Of a stretch of 64,000 nucleotides of DNA, positions 41,975 to 54,300 are shown piece after piece. How positions within the stretch are numbered: position 1 is the stretch's first letter; every line of letters starts with the position of its first letter. The notes beneath the pieces were generated by a model, which was not told the origin of the DNA, did no database searches, and saw only the letters and a program-made list of their open reading frames with translations. The translations under genes were made by a program, and so were the position numbers. This DNA is from Blastobasis lacticolella (taxonomy: Eukaryota > Arthropoda > Insecta > Lepidoptera > Blastobasidae), in the NCBI GenBank assembly GCA_905147135.1, contig LR990064.1, positions 10,868,001-10,932,000 of the forward strand, read 5' to 3'.

Positions 41975-42225
41975 AACTAACTTACGGACATCGCGAGCAT
42001 TTTTCTCAACCGTGCAAGATGTGGAATGAGCCCCTTACTTTTTCTTTTGCACTATAATATGAGGTTGTTCAAAAAGCATGTATCTCAGGTACCTCAAAGG
42101 TCGGCTCTGGCCTTGAACGCCTGTAGATTGTAGTTATCCAGCATAACGGTTTCCACTTTCCATCAGGTAGACAATTCATCCGTGTGCCTCCCTAGGCAAT
42201 AAAAAAGAAGAGCACCAATGCATCC
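41975..42225 (+). repeat. LINE-C 3' end
   Basis: It shares with 47240-47475 and 49215-49415 the string GTACCTCAAAGG, then TCCATCAGGT-like and CCGTGTGCC, ending TAGGCAATAAAAAA. It includes remnants of the ORF2 C-terminus. Confidence 0.65.
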
Positions 42226-42644
42226 TGTTCTCCGCTTGTGGCATCCATAATCAGACATTCACAAATAGTCGCTTATTCTGGCCGTAGGACGTCGTACATT
42301 TGTATTCTTGGTCGCTTGCTGAGTCGTGGTCTCAAGAACTCGTATACTCCAGCGGCGAAGTTCGGTTCTTCGGCAAATATGGTAAGCACACCGCCACTTC
42401 TGCTTGCTAGTTCTGTCGAATTTATTGTTTTAATTAAAAAATCAAATCCATTGAATTAGTCACAGCAATAAATTAGGAGTAATTTATTGCAATCTGACTG
42501 ACCGCAAACTAATTTTCCATTACTCAATACTCATTAAAATAAACATGAATCAATTTAGCTGGGCCATGTCAGATAATTTTACGACCACAACTGCATACCG
42601 CCACGTAGGGATTACTTTTAATTATTGGAACGAATCATTATCAC

Positions 42645-43240
42645 ATCATCTTGGCGTTAATGTCCTCGTGCACGAGGATAAAGATCCAAGATTTAGCAGA
42701 TCACCTGATCAATTACCATACAAATGAAATCTGTCTGTGGCGTGTGGTGTCCGGCAAAGTAGAATAGCAGCAACCCCTTACATTTGTGGGTGCCGTACAA
42801 GGCGATTAATGTTTCCGCAAAAGATCTAGAGTCTCCGTAGGCAGGAAAATGGGCAGCAGCGTTTTCTATTGTTATATTTACAACACTGTGATCTCTAACC
42901 CGCCCGTCAAGCGTGGAGATTATGGCAATAACCTTCCCTTTCGTGGGAGAGGCCTTAAGTCCTGCAGTGGACTATTATGAGCTGTGATGATGATGACTGC
43001 CATCTGACCTCCGTGACCCTGCTACCAGAGAACTTGACCTGATTGGATCAAGGTTACACTTTCAGTAGTCTGAATGTTCACGATGTGTCACGATGTTTTC
43101 CTCACCGTAAGAGCATCGGTTAGTATTCTACTAATGTACATAACTCAGAAAAGAGTCATTGGTACATGGCCGCAGAGGTATTCGAACCCGGTACCTCTCG
43201 CTTACGAGTCGGATACCCTAACCGCTTGGCGATGCTCTCT
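42645..43240 (-). mobile_element. SINE R3, minus, split by R2
   Basis: The R3 3' part (42645-42730) and the head with minus-strand B box (ATTCGAACCCGGTACCTC near 43180) flank an R2 insertion at 42731-43003. The R3 tRNA-like head here reads TCGCCAAGCGGTTAGGG on the minus strand, a good D-arm match. Confidence 0.8.
42731..43003 (+). mobile_element. SINE-like R2 inside SINE R3
   Basis: A full R2 copy from GTGTGGTGTCCGGC to the GATGATGAT tail. It interrupts R3, so R2 was active after R3 inserted. Confidence 0.85.
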
Positions 43241-43375
43241 TACATATTCACATTTTGTTTGGTATAATCTTCGGAGCACCTACTCATAATACTGTGATCA
43301 AAAAGTAAGGTGAAATCGTCATTTAAAACTCCCGGGCATTAGGAAGGCAGGTAAATTTTTTTTTCTAGGTTGGTA

Positions 43376-43626
43376 GAGCTCGTCTAGTCTAAGATGACGC
43401 GCCCCACTACTTAGTTAGTTGATTTCGATGTGTGAGTGCAAATATTGATAACGACACTTCATCTGTGTGGGAGCCAATGAACGACGCGTGCTGCTACGTT
43501 TGAATCTTACCGGCAACTGAATGACCAATTACAACGGCATTTGTATATGTATTGCGTCCATATTTTAAACTTTCTTGTGTGCGTTAATGCGATAGTGGGG
43601 CGCGTCATTTTAGATTAGACGAGCTC
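43376..43626. mobile_element. MITE M2 with TA target duplication
   Basis: The inverted termini GAGCTCGTCTAGTCTAAGAT and ATTTTAGATTAGACGAGCTC are flanked by TA at 43374 and 43627. GACGCGCCCCACT recurs inverted. The TA duplication and about 33-bp TIRs fit a Tc1/mariner-type MITE. It lies in the 5' leader of the mariner element. Confidence 0.85.
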
Positions 43627-43735
43627 TAGGACTGTCTATAACATTTGCCAAGCGTCTGTTTGTCAAAAGGTTTGATTATCTCCGATTACATGTGTTTTTT
43701 TTAAACAATCAAAAGTGAATTTTTAGATTTTTACA

Positions 43736-44390
43736 ATGGGTGATTTTGTTGAGCAAAGAACTTGCATCAAATTTTGTTTGCGGATCAAATATTCTTGTGC
43801 GGACACGTTGAAAATGTTGCGGAAGGCCTTTGGTGATCAAACTATGGCACAAAAAAACGTTTATAAGTGGTACGACGAATTTAAAACGGGCCGAGAACGC
43901 GTTGAAGACGGACCGCGCTCTGGACGACCATCAACGTCTACGGACGAGGGCCACATCCAAAAGATCAAAGATTTGGTTCTTGAAAATCGTCGATGACAAT
44001 AAGAGATCTTGCAGATAATGCTGGAATATTATTTGGCTTAGCCCAAACCATGTTAAAGGATGCTTTGAGTCTCAAACGCGTCAAGTCTCGATTGGTGCCA
44101 AAAACGCTTAATTGTTTGGAAAAAAAGCGTCGCATTGATGTGTGTGAAACTTTGCTGTCCGACTTGGATTTACGCATACGACCCTGAAACCACCGACCAA
44201 TCCAGCGAATATCGTGCAAAAGGTGAAGCAAGACCGAATCGAAGAAGGTCTTGAAGGCTATACCAAAAAAAGACTATTCCGACTGTTTCGAGAACTGGGA
44301 AAAAGTGCGTTGGCAAAAGTGCGTTTTATCGGACGGGGATTACTTTGAAGGGGATGAAATTGATTTGGAACAATTAATAAAAAAATTACA
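43736..44390 (+). pseudogene. Mariner transposase, internally deleted
   Basis: It starts MGDFVEQRTCIKFCLRIKYS with the N-terminal helix-turn-helix region and the KNVYKWYDEFKTGRERVEDG linker of mariner transposases, then RPSTSTDEGHIQKIKDLVLE. A stop replaces a codon at about 43994. The next part (TIRDLADNAGILFG) continues to 44187. The last part (WIYAYDPETTDQSSEYRAKG, then CFENWEKVRWQKC) shows that the middle of the catalytic domain, with most of the DD34D residues, is deleted. It is inactive. Confidence 0.88.
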
Positions 44391-44404
44391 TTTTATATAC
44401 AAAT

Positions 44405-44856
44405 GAGCAGTTTTCCAATAGGTATCTAAAGCATTCCTAACCACTCACTAGATGGCGCCCCGACAATTTTGGTAATTGATAATCGCTTGAATTAGGTTCT
44501 TAGCAAACAGGATATAAACACTGGGTACGTTGTATTGGATAAATTTGTATTTGTCAATTGTTTTCAACCATTTTAGAGGTTGTAATAATAATGGAATTGC
44601 CAAATGGAAGTGCCAAATTCTATAAATATTTCTTTTTTCATTTCGTTCAACCTTTAACAGTTATGTTTATATTAATAAACATTTTATTTTGAAGTTTAGT
44701 ATTGGTTAGTCAACTAATACTAAATTTGCAAAAAATGCAGTCGCATGAAATCACAGCCACCATCATACAGATTAAAAAAAGATTACCAAAATTGTAGGAG
44801 CGCCATCTATTGATGCTTTTTGAAACCAACTGACAATACCTACTGGAAAACTCCTC
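44405..44856. mobile_element. MITE M1, copy 2, inside mariner
   Basis: The ends GAGCAGTTTTCCAATAGGTA and TACCTACTGGAAAACTCCTC are inverted. It is the reverse orientation of 39190-39596 and similar across its length, with TAAAGCATTCCTAACCACTC and GGCGCC. It interrupts the 3' end of the mariner element just before the TIR. Confidence 0.82.
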
Positions 44857-44879
44857 ATTCACCTTACTTTTTGATCCCA

Positions 44880-45210
44880 TAGTTTATTTTTTTAATTTGA
44901 TAATTTTTTTTTTAATTCATTGTAACATTTACCTACTGGAATCTGGAAAAATTGGAGGAGGTTTATGTCCAACTGTCTAGAGTTAAATTTAGATTTAATT
45001 TGATAGCAGTTCTAAATCTTATTTGTGTACCAAGAATGCTTCCTTAAGGTACACCACATCATTGTAAACAATGTGCTTTTTATTACAACTGTATCCATTG
45101 TGTTTTGTTTTACGAGAAAACTCTAAATCTTGTTATTACCGTATGTATTAAAACTTAATTTAACATATAGTAATACTAATTATTAATTAGTCACGCAATA
45201 ACCTAACTAG
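44880..45210. other. Upstream region of gene B
   Basis: This is AT-rich sequence. No other feature is recognised, apart from a probable proximal promoter in its last part. Confidence 0.45.
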
Positions 45211-45211
45211 G

Positions 45212-45217
45212 TATAAA
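45212..45217 (+). promoter_or_regulatory. TATA box of gene B
   Basis: TATAAA lies 79 bp upstream of the ATG at 45291, preceded by CTAACTAGG. A start near 45242 would give a 5' leader of about 50 nt. A TATA-driven promoter fits a tissue- or stage-restricted, highly expressed gene; that is inference. Confidence 0.6.
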
Positions 45218-45290
45218 ATGTGTAAGTTTTTAATATTATTTACTGATTTTTGATACCTCACACTACACTGGTGCGAAGAGGCTATACAAG

Positions 45291-45353
45291 ATGCAGTCTT
45301 TATCGTTCGTGATTTTATTTGCGGCTTTCGTCAGTGTTCAATCATATTACTCG
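45291..45353 (+). CDS. Gene B exon 1: signal peptide
   Basis: The ATG at 45291 begins MQSLSFVILFAAFVSVQS then YYS, ending at donor GTAAGA (45354). The hydrophobic core LSFVILFAAFVSV and small residues before YYS fit a secretory signal peptide cut near VQS. The start was chosen because it follows a TATA box and no other ATG precedes it in frame. Confidence 0.82.
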
Positions 45354-48300
45354 GTAAGATCTATCACTATCGGACTCCAATTACTCAAGATTAGGGTTTT
45401 ACGATAATTTAATTTTAGATAGTTAAGTTTTTAATTTTTGTTTGAATTATTTGTATATTTTTGTTTATTTAATCTTTTAACTAGATTAACCATACATTCC
45501 GCCCCTTTTTTAATGTTGTAGTGTAGGCGGCACCTGGTCCCGCGTGTGTTTTTAACTTTCAGCAAAACAACCGCAAACCCTCCCCTCCCCCTACTGTAGA
45601 AAGTCTATATGACTGCTAAAAATTAAAGGAAAATCGTTTCTCCGGCAACTCCCCTTCCACATTATATGTGGACTTCTGCAATGTAAAGGCATTGCACTCT
45701 AACCTACATGTCGTCCATCACCATCTCGAGACTGCAAAGCCATTAGTCAAAAGTATTATTACTAACGGAGACGCAGATATCTGTCCGACACTTCCTACCT
45801 GGTACACACATGCCTAATATTGAGGATTACGTACCTTCATTACTGAATCTAATGCTGACTTTTTACCCAGAGGGCTATCAGGTGTCCGTCACCCATGGTT
45901 CGATAAGTCCTGGGCGGAGGCCTTCAGCCTAAAACAGGAAGCTTAATTTACTTGGGCGGCAGCACGAGATGTGAAGGACACGGAAACCGATGCACCAAAG
46001 AAGCGATACAATGCTGTCTCCAGAATTCCAGATCCAATAAAAAGAAAATAGCCAGGGCTAATCACAAACTCATTCTCAACATTGGTGAGAGACTACTAAG
46101 CCCCCAATCTGGGAGTCGTGCTTTTTGTCCTCTCGCCACAGCCATCGAAGGAAATTTGTGTTCCTTACCAACCTATGCCTGATGTGCGTTTTACACAGAC
46201 TGCGGTGCGACGTGTATTGTTTTCTCTCGACGTCAGGAAATCCAGCGGGCCCGACGGTATTCCAGCAATTGTGCTAAAAACATGTGCTCCTGAATTGGCT
46301 CCGGCTTTGATACGCCTGCACTCGCTCTCCTACTCTACTGTGGAAGTGCCGTCCTCATCGACTATAGCCTCTATCATCCCAGTTCCTAAAAAGGATGACC
46401 GTCACACAGAGCCGTCTAACTATCGGCCTATCGTAATCACCTCCCTACTCTCAAAAGTCATGGAGCAAGTAATTAGTACCCAGCTTGTCGGTTACCTAGA
46501 GGAAAACTTTCGCAAAGGTCGCTGTGCTGGTGACCTTTTAGTGTTTGACTCACCGACGGGAAGCTGCCATTGAGAGTAAGAGGGAAACGTTGGCCGTCAG
46601 TCTGGATATCGCAAAGGCATTTGGTTCATGAGCCTCCTGTCTGAGTGGAGTATTCAAGTCGTCTGATGCGTCTCTGTGTTGTCGCCCACGTTGTTCATTC
46701 TGATAAAAGTGTCATATTGCAGATCAGTGATATTCATTGCTATGCGAACAACAGCACAGCAGTTTGTGCGATCACATCAAAAAATAACCTATTTTATGCT
46801 TAAAACAGTGACACAGTTCTGGAACGTTCCCTTTACCATCTCAAGGAGTATTGGGATTCTCGGCATCGACATATCGAACCACGTTCACTTTTAGGATAAC
46901 TTGGACGATAAAGCTCCAAAAATTTGGGGTACTTAGTAATGCCAACAGATCTTTATACCGGGGTTATTGACTATTGAGTACTACTCTAATCTTTGGGATA
47001 ATGCGCCCCAATATCAACTTCTTCCATTTGATTCCCTTCAACGCCAGGCTGTTCGTATTATCGATGATCCCCTTCTGACGGATGGTCTAGATCCCTTAGG
47101 CCTCCGGAGAAACGTTGTCTCTTTGAATGTTCTCTACCGTCTGTTCAACGGGGAATATTCCGAAGAGTGCCACTGTCACATTTCCGCCACTTTACCCTCC
47201 GATGATTGGATAGATTTCATCCACACCATCTTATTGTCTGGCAACCTACTAACGTACGGGCATCACGAGCCTTTTTACCATGCACGTGTAAAATGTGAAA
47301 TTTCGTAGTCTTTCCTCTGCACTACAAAATGGGGTTCTTTCAGAGGCATGTCTAAGGGTACCTCAAAGGTCGGCACCGCATCCGCCTCGTTAGGATGCAG
47401 ATGTCTTGGATGACGGTGGCCACTTTCCATCATGTGGACCGTCCGTCCGTGTGCCGCCCTAGGCATTAAAAACAATAGCCAAAAACAACGAATTTTTAAA
47501 ACATCTTTGCTCTTTCCGCTAGTCAGTAGCGGCATATTACTAACACCATACCAGGTCGGTCCGCTTTCTTGTTTCTTGATTTCGCTTCCCGTGACATTAT
47601 GCGGCGACAAGCTATCTCTGGATGCATTTAAACCGTACTTTTCATTCTTATATTGTAGGATTACCCATACAATCCGTTAGGAAAAGCCGATTCACCACAG
47701 CCTCATCCATCTATCAGTAGGGAGACTATGAGCAGATGAGGTCGGCTTGCGCCCGTGACATGGTGATGTAGACTCACTCAACCGCCTACCTATATGTGTT
47801 AGTAGCGTCATTTATTTATTTATTTAACCATTTATGTATTCTTCATCTGATAGTTGTATAATATAATCGTATATAATAAAGTATAATCGTTTCTCTTTTC
47901 AGGTGCCACCACCAATTGTAAGTGCATTGTGTGAAATATGGAAAAAGGCGTGACGTTGTGTGAAATCATGCAATACATCCGTGTGTCCGTTTCGGGTAGA
48001 GTAGAATAGCATACTTACACTCGTGGGTGTAGTACAAGGCGACTAATGTTTTCGAAGCAAATATCCGTAGTCAGTCTCCGTAGACTGTAAAATGGGCAAC
48101 AGCGTTTTCTATTATTATATTTACAACACTGCGATCTCCAACTGTCCTGCCAGGCGTAGAGATTATGGCAATAATCTCCTCTCTCGTGGGGGAAGCCTTA
48201 GTCCTGCAATGGACTACTACCGGCTGTGATGATAATGACATTTTCTATACCCATTACCAAAGAGTGGTTAAAAGGGAGCGTGCTGAGCATGTAAATTATA

Positions 48301-51300
48301 ATGGTAATCAATATTGAAATCTGATGGCGAATATTTAAAATGAATTGCGGATAATGATACAATACATGTTAATATAGATAGCGATGTAAGTACGCACTGT
48401 CCACGCTTGGCAGGCGGGCCATAAACCCTGCTGCCAATTTTCTGGTATATGACAATTTGACAATCATCTTTTACGATGTAGTCGAAGAGGTTGGTGAAAT
48501 TCTACTCTGCCCGACACCACATCACCGGGATTTTTTTGTATCGTGTATGAAGAATTATTATTCTCTGGTATTGAGAAATTTTAACTTTTCTTGTTGCAAC
48601 AGGCACGGGATTCGAATGTGAGTTCAACTGAAAATACCTACGTCAAAATTTGTTATTAATGTATATAGTACCTACAGAACAAAGAAGGTGGATAAAAATG
48701 GCTCCACGTTATACAGAAAATGAGAAATACCTCAAAATTGTTAAAAATACGTGTAGCATACCTAACAGTTAATCTAAATTAGGTGGTAGGACTCTGTCAA
48801 ACCTGAGGAGTCCGCCTGGGTGAGTACCACCGCGTTATCTATTACTGCTGCCAAGCATCACTGCTTGCATCATTGTGTTCCGGTTTGAAGGGTAAGGTAG
48901 CCAGCGAAATTACAGGCATGAGGCATTTCATCTTAGTCCTCACAGTGAGAACGTATCTGCGGTTTTGCATTTTTGTTACCTGCAACCTAAATGTAAGAAT
49001 CGTAAATGTTATGAGCGACAGTTACCATTTACCATTAGGTGGGCTGTTTGCTCGCTTGTCACTGAGTATCATAAAAAAAAACACAAACGAAATTGCTAGG
49101 AATTGGTTTTCACAATTTCATGTTGACATAACACTGAACCACAATACCATAACCCATCGTGTTGGCTTTGCCGAAGTCGATTAAAACGACCCTCTCCCAC
49201 TGAACTTAAGCATAATGTTCTTCATAAGGCTTGTCTACAGGTGCCTCAAAGGCACCGCATCTGCTACCCTTGGGTTGCAGATGTCCTGGACCTCGATTCT
49301 GGTACGAAAATCGTCTCAGTTGCAGTAACATTACAATTCTGGACGACGGTGGCCATTTCCAATGTGACCATCAGGTGCACTGTATGTCCGTGTGTCTCCT
49401 TAGGTAATAAAAAATAAAGAACCTATCCCTACTAATGAAAATGAATCATTCTATTGTAATTTATTGCTTTATTATTAATTAGCACAAGATTTACCTAATT
49501 ATTTATTTTTTATATTGCTTTTCAGCTAAGAAGCCTAGTAAGTACTGTTAATTAATATTAAAGACGGAAGCGGTACTAGTCTAGTGACAGCGTGTTTTCG
49601 AGGCCAATAACCAAGGTTAGGATAATTAATTAATTAATAACCAAGGGAACTGGATAGGTGACCGTTTCGTACATTAAGGCTCAAACTTCAGCATCGCAAT
49701 GCAATGAGCTCGCTACTCGTTAGGTGTGCCTGTGTTAGAACACTACTGGCCAAATGGGGTTCACCTTGGTCTTTTGCTGTAGTCCCTGAGATTGGTTGAA
49801 CAGTTTCGAGTGATAATTGGTTCTTAATGATAGTATCCGTCCAATCTGTAGAAAACATGTTGCGCACTATCTGCATCAACAATTAAGTGTCGAGCAAAAC
49901 TTGGTATGGATGTCGAACCACTTATCTTGTATAACAATATTATCCCTGTGCCTTTATATAATAAGTTGCTTTTTATTGTTTTTTTATATACTCTATTTCA
50001 AGTAATAAGCAAATGTACCCATATACTTAAAATGTTGACTATATGGGTGATTATATTTAATATATTTTTCGTATATAGTCGCGTCCACCTATTCAGCGCG
50101 TGACGCCCGACAGGAATCGCGTCTAAATCGCGCAGCCTACCATATTGACACGGACGATGACGCGGTGACTAGGCGTGCGGGACGCGAGGGCTGCGCGATT
50201 ATTTACAAATAATAAAATAAGCTTTCTGTCATAAGTATAGAAACCAAAAATTTAAAAACTTTTTGGAGAAATCGCACAGAAATCTCGTACGTCTGTATGG
50301 GATCTAATCCTTCATTGGCTATATAGGCTTAATACACTAAAAAATAAACAATTTTTTCACAGGGTGATGACATTTTGCAATCGATCGATGAATATATTAG
50401 GGTAAGTGAAAAAGACGTAATGTTATATTAAATATAATGTTATGTTAAATTAAATTTTAAGTAAGTATACTAACTTAAAATTTAGGAATCCTTACATCTA
50501 TGGGTGACGTAAATCTTTGCCGAGTCTTCATCACACCATATTGGAATATATATAGCACTTATTACCAAACCGACAGACAATGTCGACCAAGTTTACTTAT
50601 CATCATATCAGCCAGAAGACGCCCACTGCTGAGATCTCCACAAAGACCGGTCCTCTGCTTTCCGCATCCAGCTGGTACCTCAGTACCTTCAGTACCTAGT
50701 TTTTGAATTCATCCCGAACAGACAGACGCGTCGTGAGACTTTGTTTTATATGAAGTAAAGTACAATTATATCTAAAATTATGCAAACAAATAAATATTTC
50801 TTTCTTTCTTTCAAGATCTTCCTTTCGGTAAGTATCTTAAACTTTCGTCTGAAAAGACAGCAGGGGTTGCATCACAAGTACCGTATTATGTGAACCAGCA
50901 GCAACAAAGTTACGGAGTATATTATAGGTAGAGCAAATTAAACTATATTTCTATAATAAATAATATCATAATCGCTTTCGGCAGTTTCGAGAAAAGTGCA
51001 TGTCAAAACACATGCATTTTTCTCTAAACTGCCGGGACTGATTTTAATGTCGTACGGCATAAGACTAACAACTAAATATGCTCAACCTGTACTCCATAAC
51101 CATGTCACTTATCATCAGCTTGGCGTTAATGTCCCGGTTGTGCTCTCGCGCACGAGGGCCCGGGGTCCGCCTTAACCATGATCCAGGATTTGGCAGGTTG
51201 GGATATTACAGTAATCCATAACCATGTCACTGCTGGTTCAAATAACTGTATTCATCATCATCATCATCATCATTATATCAGCCGAAAGCCAAGCCGAAAG

Positions 51301-54300
51301 CCACTGTAAAGGCCTCCCCCAGAAATCTAAACAAAAGCCGATCTTGTGCCTTCCGCATCTTTTTCCATACAAATGTGACAAACGAATGCTTTTTTCTCGA
51401 AACTGCAATGTCCGATTTTGATGTCGTGCAGGATAAGAATATATGATCTGTTTAAACTGACCTATTTTATTTGGTTTACAAACAATGACCAAAATCACGA
51501 ATTGCCGTATCAATCACGCTACGTATATTGTGTATAGATGTCGAGAATTATATAAGAAACACATAGAATGTGAATTTCAACTAATACTGCTGCACATTAT
51601 CCATTTAAATACATAATTTCCTAAACCAAATAAGACAAGTCAGTTTGGAATGTTTATAGTTAAAGGTGCTCAGCCTGTATTCCGTAACAATGTCACAACT
51701 GGTTCAACGAATACGGCATTTGTTATGTGCAAAAGACATGCCGTTTTAGACCTAAGTCAATGCTCGTCAAAGTCAAAAATGAATTGTCAGAAGGGATACG
51801 TTAACTTTTTTGCATACTACTAATTGATAACATTCTATTTCAGAAAAAAACTAGCAAGCTAGTCGTAAGTTTGTTTTCGCTTTTTAAAACGTCAATTATC
51901 TTACCAAATATATAAAAAGATCATCTTGGCGTTAATGTCCCGGTATTCTCGTGCACAAGGGCCCGGGGTCCGCCTTGACAATGATTCACGATTTGGCAGA
52001 TCAGGTAATTACAGTGGAGCGGCTGCTATGTAACCTCCGTGACCCTGCTACGAGACTAGATCATGGTTACATCAGGCATTTGCAGGTTTCATCACGATGT
52101 TTTCCTCGCCGTAAGAGCATCGCTTAGCGTTCAACTAATGTACATACCTCAGAATAGAGGCATTGGTACATGGCAGCAATGGGATCCGAAACAGGTACCT
52201 TTCGCTAACGAGTTGGGTACATTTTCTACTAGGCCACCGGTGCTCCTAATTATCTTACCAAATATTATTCTCGCGCCTTTGTCGGCTAGATCTTTAAACC
52301 AGGCATTGTCGTGAATGGTCACACTTTTAGTGATAGTCTTCCGCCAGCTAGGCCCTTCCAACTATTCTAACTAATACTAAATGTCACCATGACCCTACCA
52401 TCCAGGGCAATTTCTCTTGTCTGTTCACTGTGTGACAGAACCTGTCTTTCCCTTATTGACCTCTACAGCTATCAGAGAAAATGCTGTACCATAACAGTGA
52501 CACTGTTTAGATCGTTTATAATATATTTTTTAAGGTCAATGATGATGGTTCTCACTGCTAAGCTAGAATAGACGGTTTTTAAATTTTCTCCTACCTTGCT
52601 TGACGCGCGGGTTGGAGATCGCACATTTCGGATACTCAACAGAAAACATACCCCTCCGACAGGATAACGTCAGAATACACAGGCCAAGTAAACTACTGAA
52701 CCCGATTTTAATGAAACAAAGCAACCTTACACATTTAAACAGATGCACACTTTAAACCTATAAATCCCACCTTTTTGGCGCGATAAAATGGATCAGAAGA
52801 CACCGCTGATCATTTTCTGGACAACACAGGTCTTAGTTGATCCCCTAACGGATAGGGCCTAACCTATAGTCGCAACAAGCTTTTTAATATTTTGATGGTT
52901 GACAACACCAGCCAGACGAAGAATGTGGCGCTAAGTTATATTTCTGTGTGCTATGTTCTACTCCTAAAGTTTCGTGGTTATCAGCCGAACTACAAACATT
53001 ACCATATGTATATAGCGAGGCCAGAAACAACAGCGCTACTCTTTTTAAGAACAAAATGTTGGAACAGATTCTTAGTTCTCCACAGCCAGGCGTCAAACGG
53101 CTAAATAATAGGAAGTTACTCAAACAATAAATAAGTAATATCGAGATGTCTATTAACAAGATAAAAATGTTTACATTTTATAGGATGTAAGTATAGTTTA
53201 TGCTATTTTAGCTTAATTGATATGATCATTAAACGTAATAACCCATGGACGTAAATAATATGATCATAATGTTACGTCTATGGGTTCTAATCAAATCAAA
53301 CCACTAGAGTGCTAATTTATTGGAAAATAATTTAGCATTCTAGTACCTTCTTTCTTTTCAAAAATAATAACACGAGAAAAACACGATGCACCAAATTTGT
53401 GCTTTTTGCGCCTACCGCAAAGGGTATAATGAAACCCTTCGGACTAACGGGGGAAGTATAAAGTACACTCATGTGTACCAGCGAGCCCGGCCGGCTGATT
53501 ATGCAGGACTCGCAAGAAACCTAGGCACCTACTATCTAAACTTGCCTTGGAAGTACCTATAGCCGAGAAGGATTTTCAGGTTGCATCGAATGCGACACCC
53601 AATAGGGGTGTGCAAGCCAAATTGAGGCAGTTTAGTGGAAAGTTTATGGAAAAGCTGCACTGATATGAAGCAATAAAAGATCATTTGTTTCCTAGTAAAC
53701 AAACCTAATCTTTTGTCCGATTGCACTACACTTTAGGCGAAGCTTAAGTTAATTAAGAGAAAACAAAACTCGCTAAGTAAGTTTATGACACCGACTTCTT
53801 TACTTCTAAATGTTTAGGAATATCTTAAGGCGCCAACTTAAGAGTCGCCTAAGTTTAGCATACTTAGTATGTCGAGCATGAAAGTAGAGGCGTACGTAGT
53901 TGCTTAACTATGTCACAGTAATATTGCAAAGACCATGATATTATGAATTCATAAGTGATATTACAATGATGTCTCCTCTAGTAGAATCCTCTAAGATTTA
54001 TTAATAATATTTAAACACATTTTTATAGGTGGTAAGTAATACTTTGTGTCAAATCCAATTCATTATTTTCCTACTTGTTTTTCTTTTATCAAATTTCAAA
54101 TCAAAGTATACCAAAGTAACATGCTTCTTCTTACTTAATCGTATTTTATCTCTAATTGACGAGCAATTTATACATTTTTGGATCGAATAATTATTTTTTA
54201 CGTTTTATGTCCTTTAAGCTGGTACGTATTTATTTTATATTATAAACAATATGACATGGAATAGAGATTTTTAGTTCCTGCCATTTTTATAACTTATCAC

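Larger units (their letters stand above)
43293..44879 (+). mobile_element. Mariner element with two nested MITEs
   Basis: The 22-bp terminal inverted repeats are TGTGATCAAAAAGTAAGGTG at 43293 and CACCTTACTTTTTGATCCCA ending at 44879. The transposase remnant (43736-44390), MITE M2 (43376-43626) and MITE M1 copy 2 (44405-44856) lie inside. TA flanks the ends within one base. Confidence 0.85.

Noticed and set aside
47659..47676. DYPYNP segment after TATATTGTAG as a gene B exon
   Set aside because: The acceptor is fair, but the only donor (GTTAGG) breaks phase, and the longer frame meets a stop before a usable GT.
48372..48390. GTAAGT at about 48386 near GATAGCGAT
   Set aside because: The nearest acceptors give 4 or 8 nt, not phase 0, and the polypyrimidine tract is poor.
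51251..51275. CATCAT microsatellite as an R2 tail
   Set aside because: No R2 body follows within the expected distance, so it is recorded only as a simple repeat.
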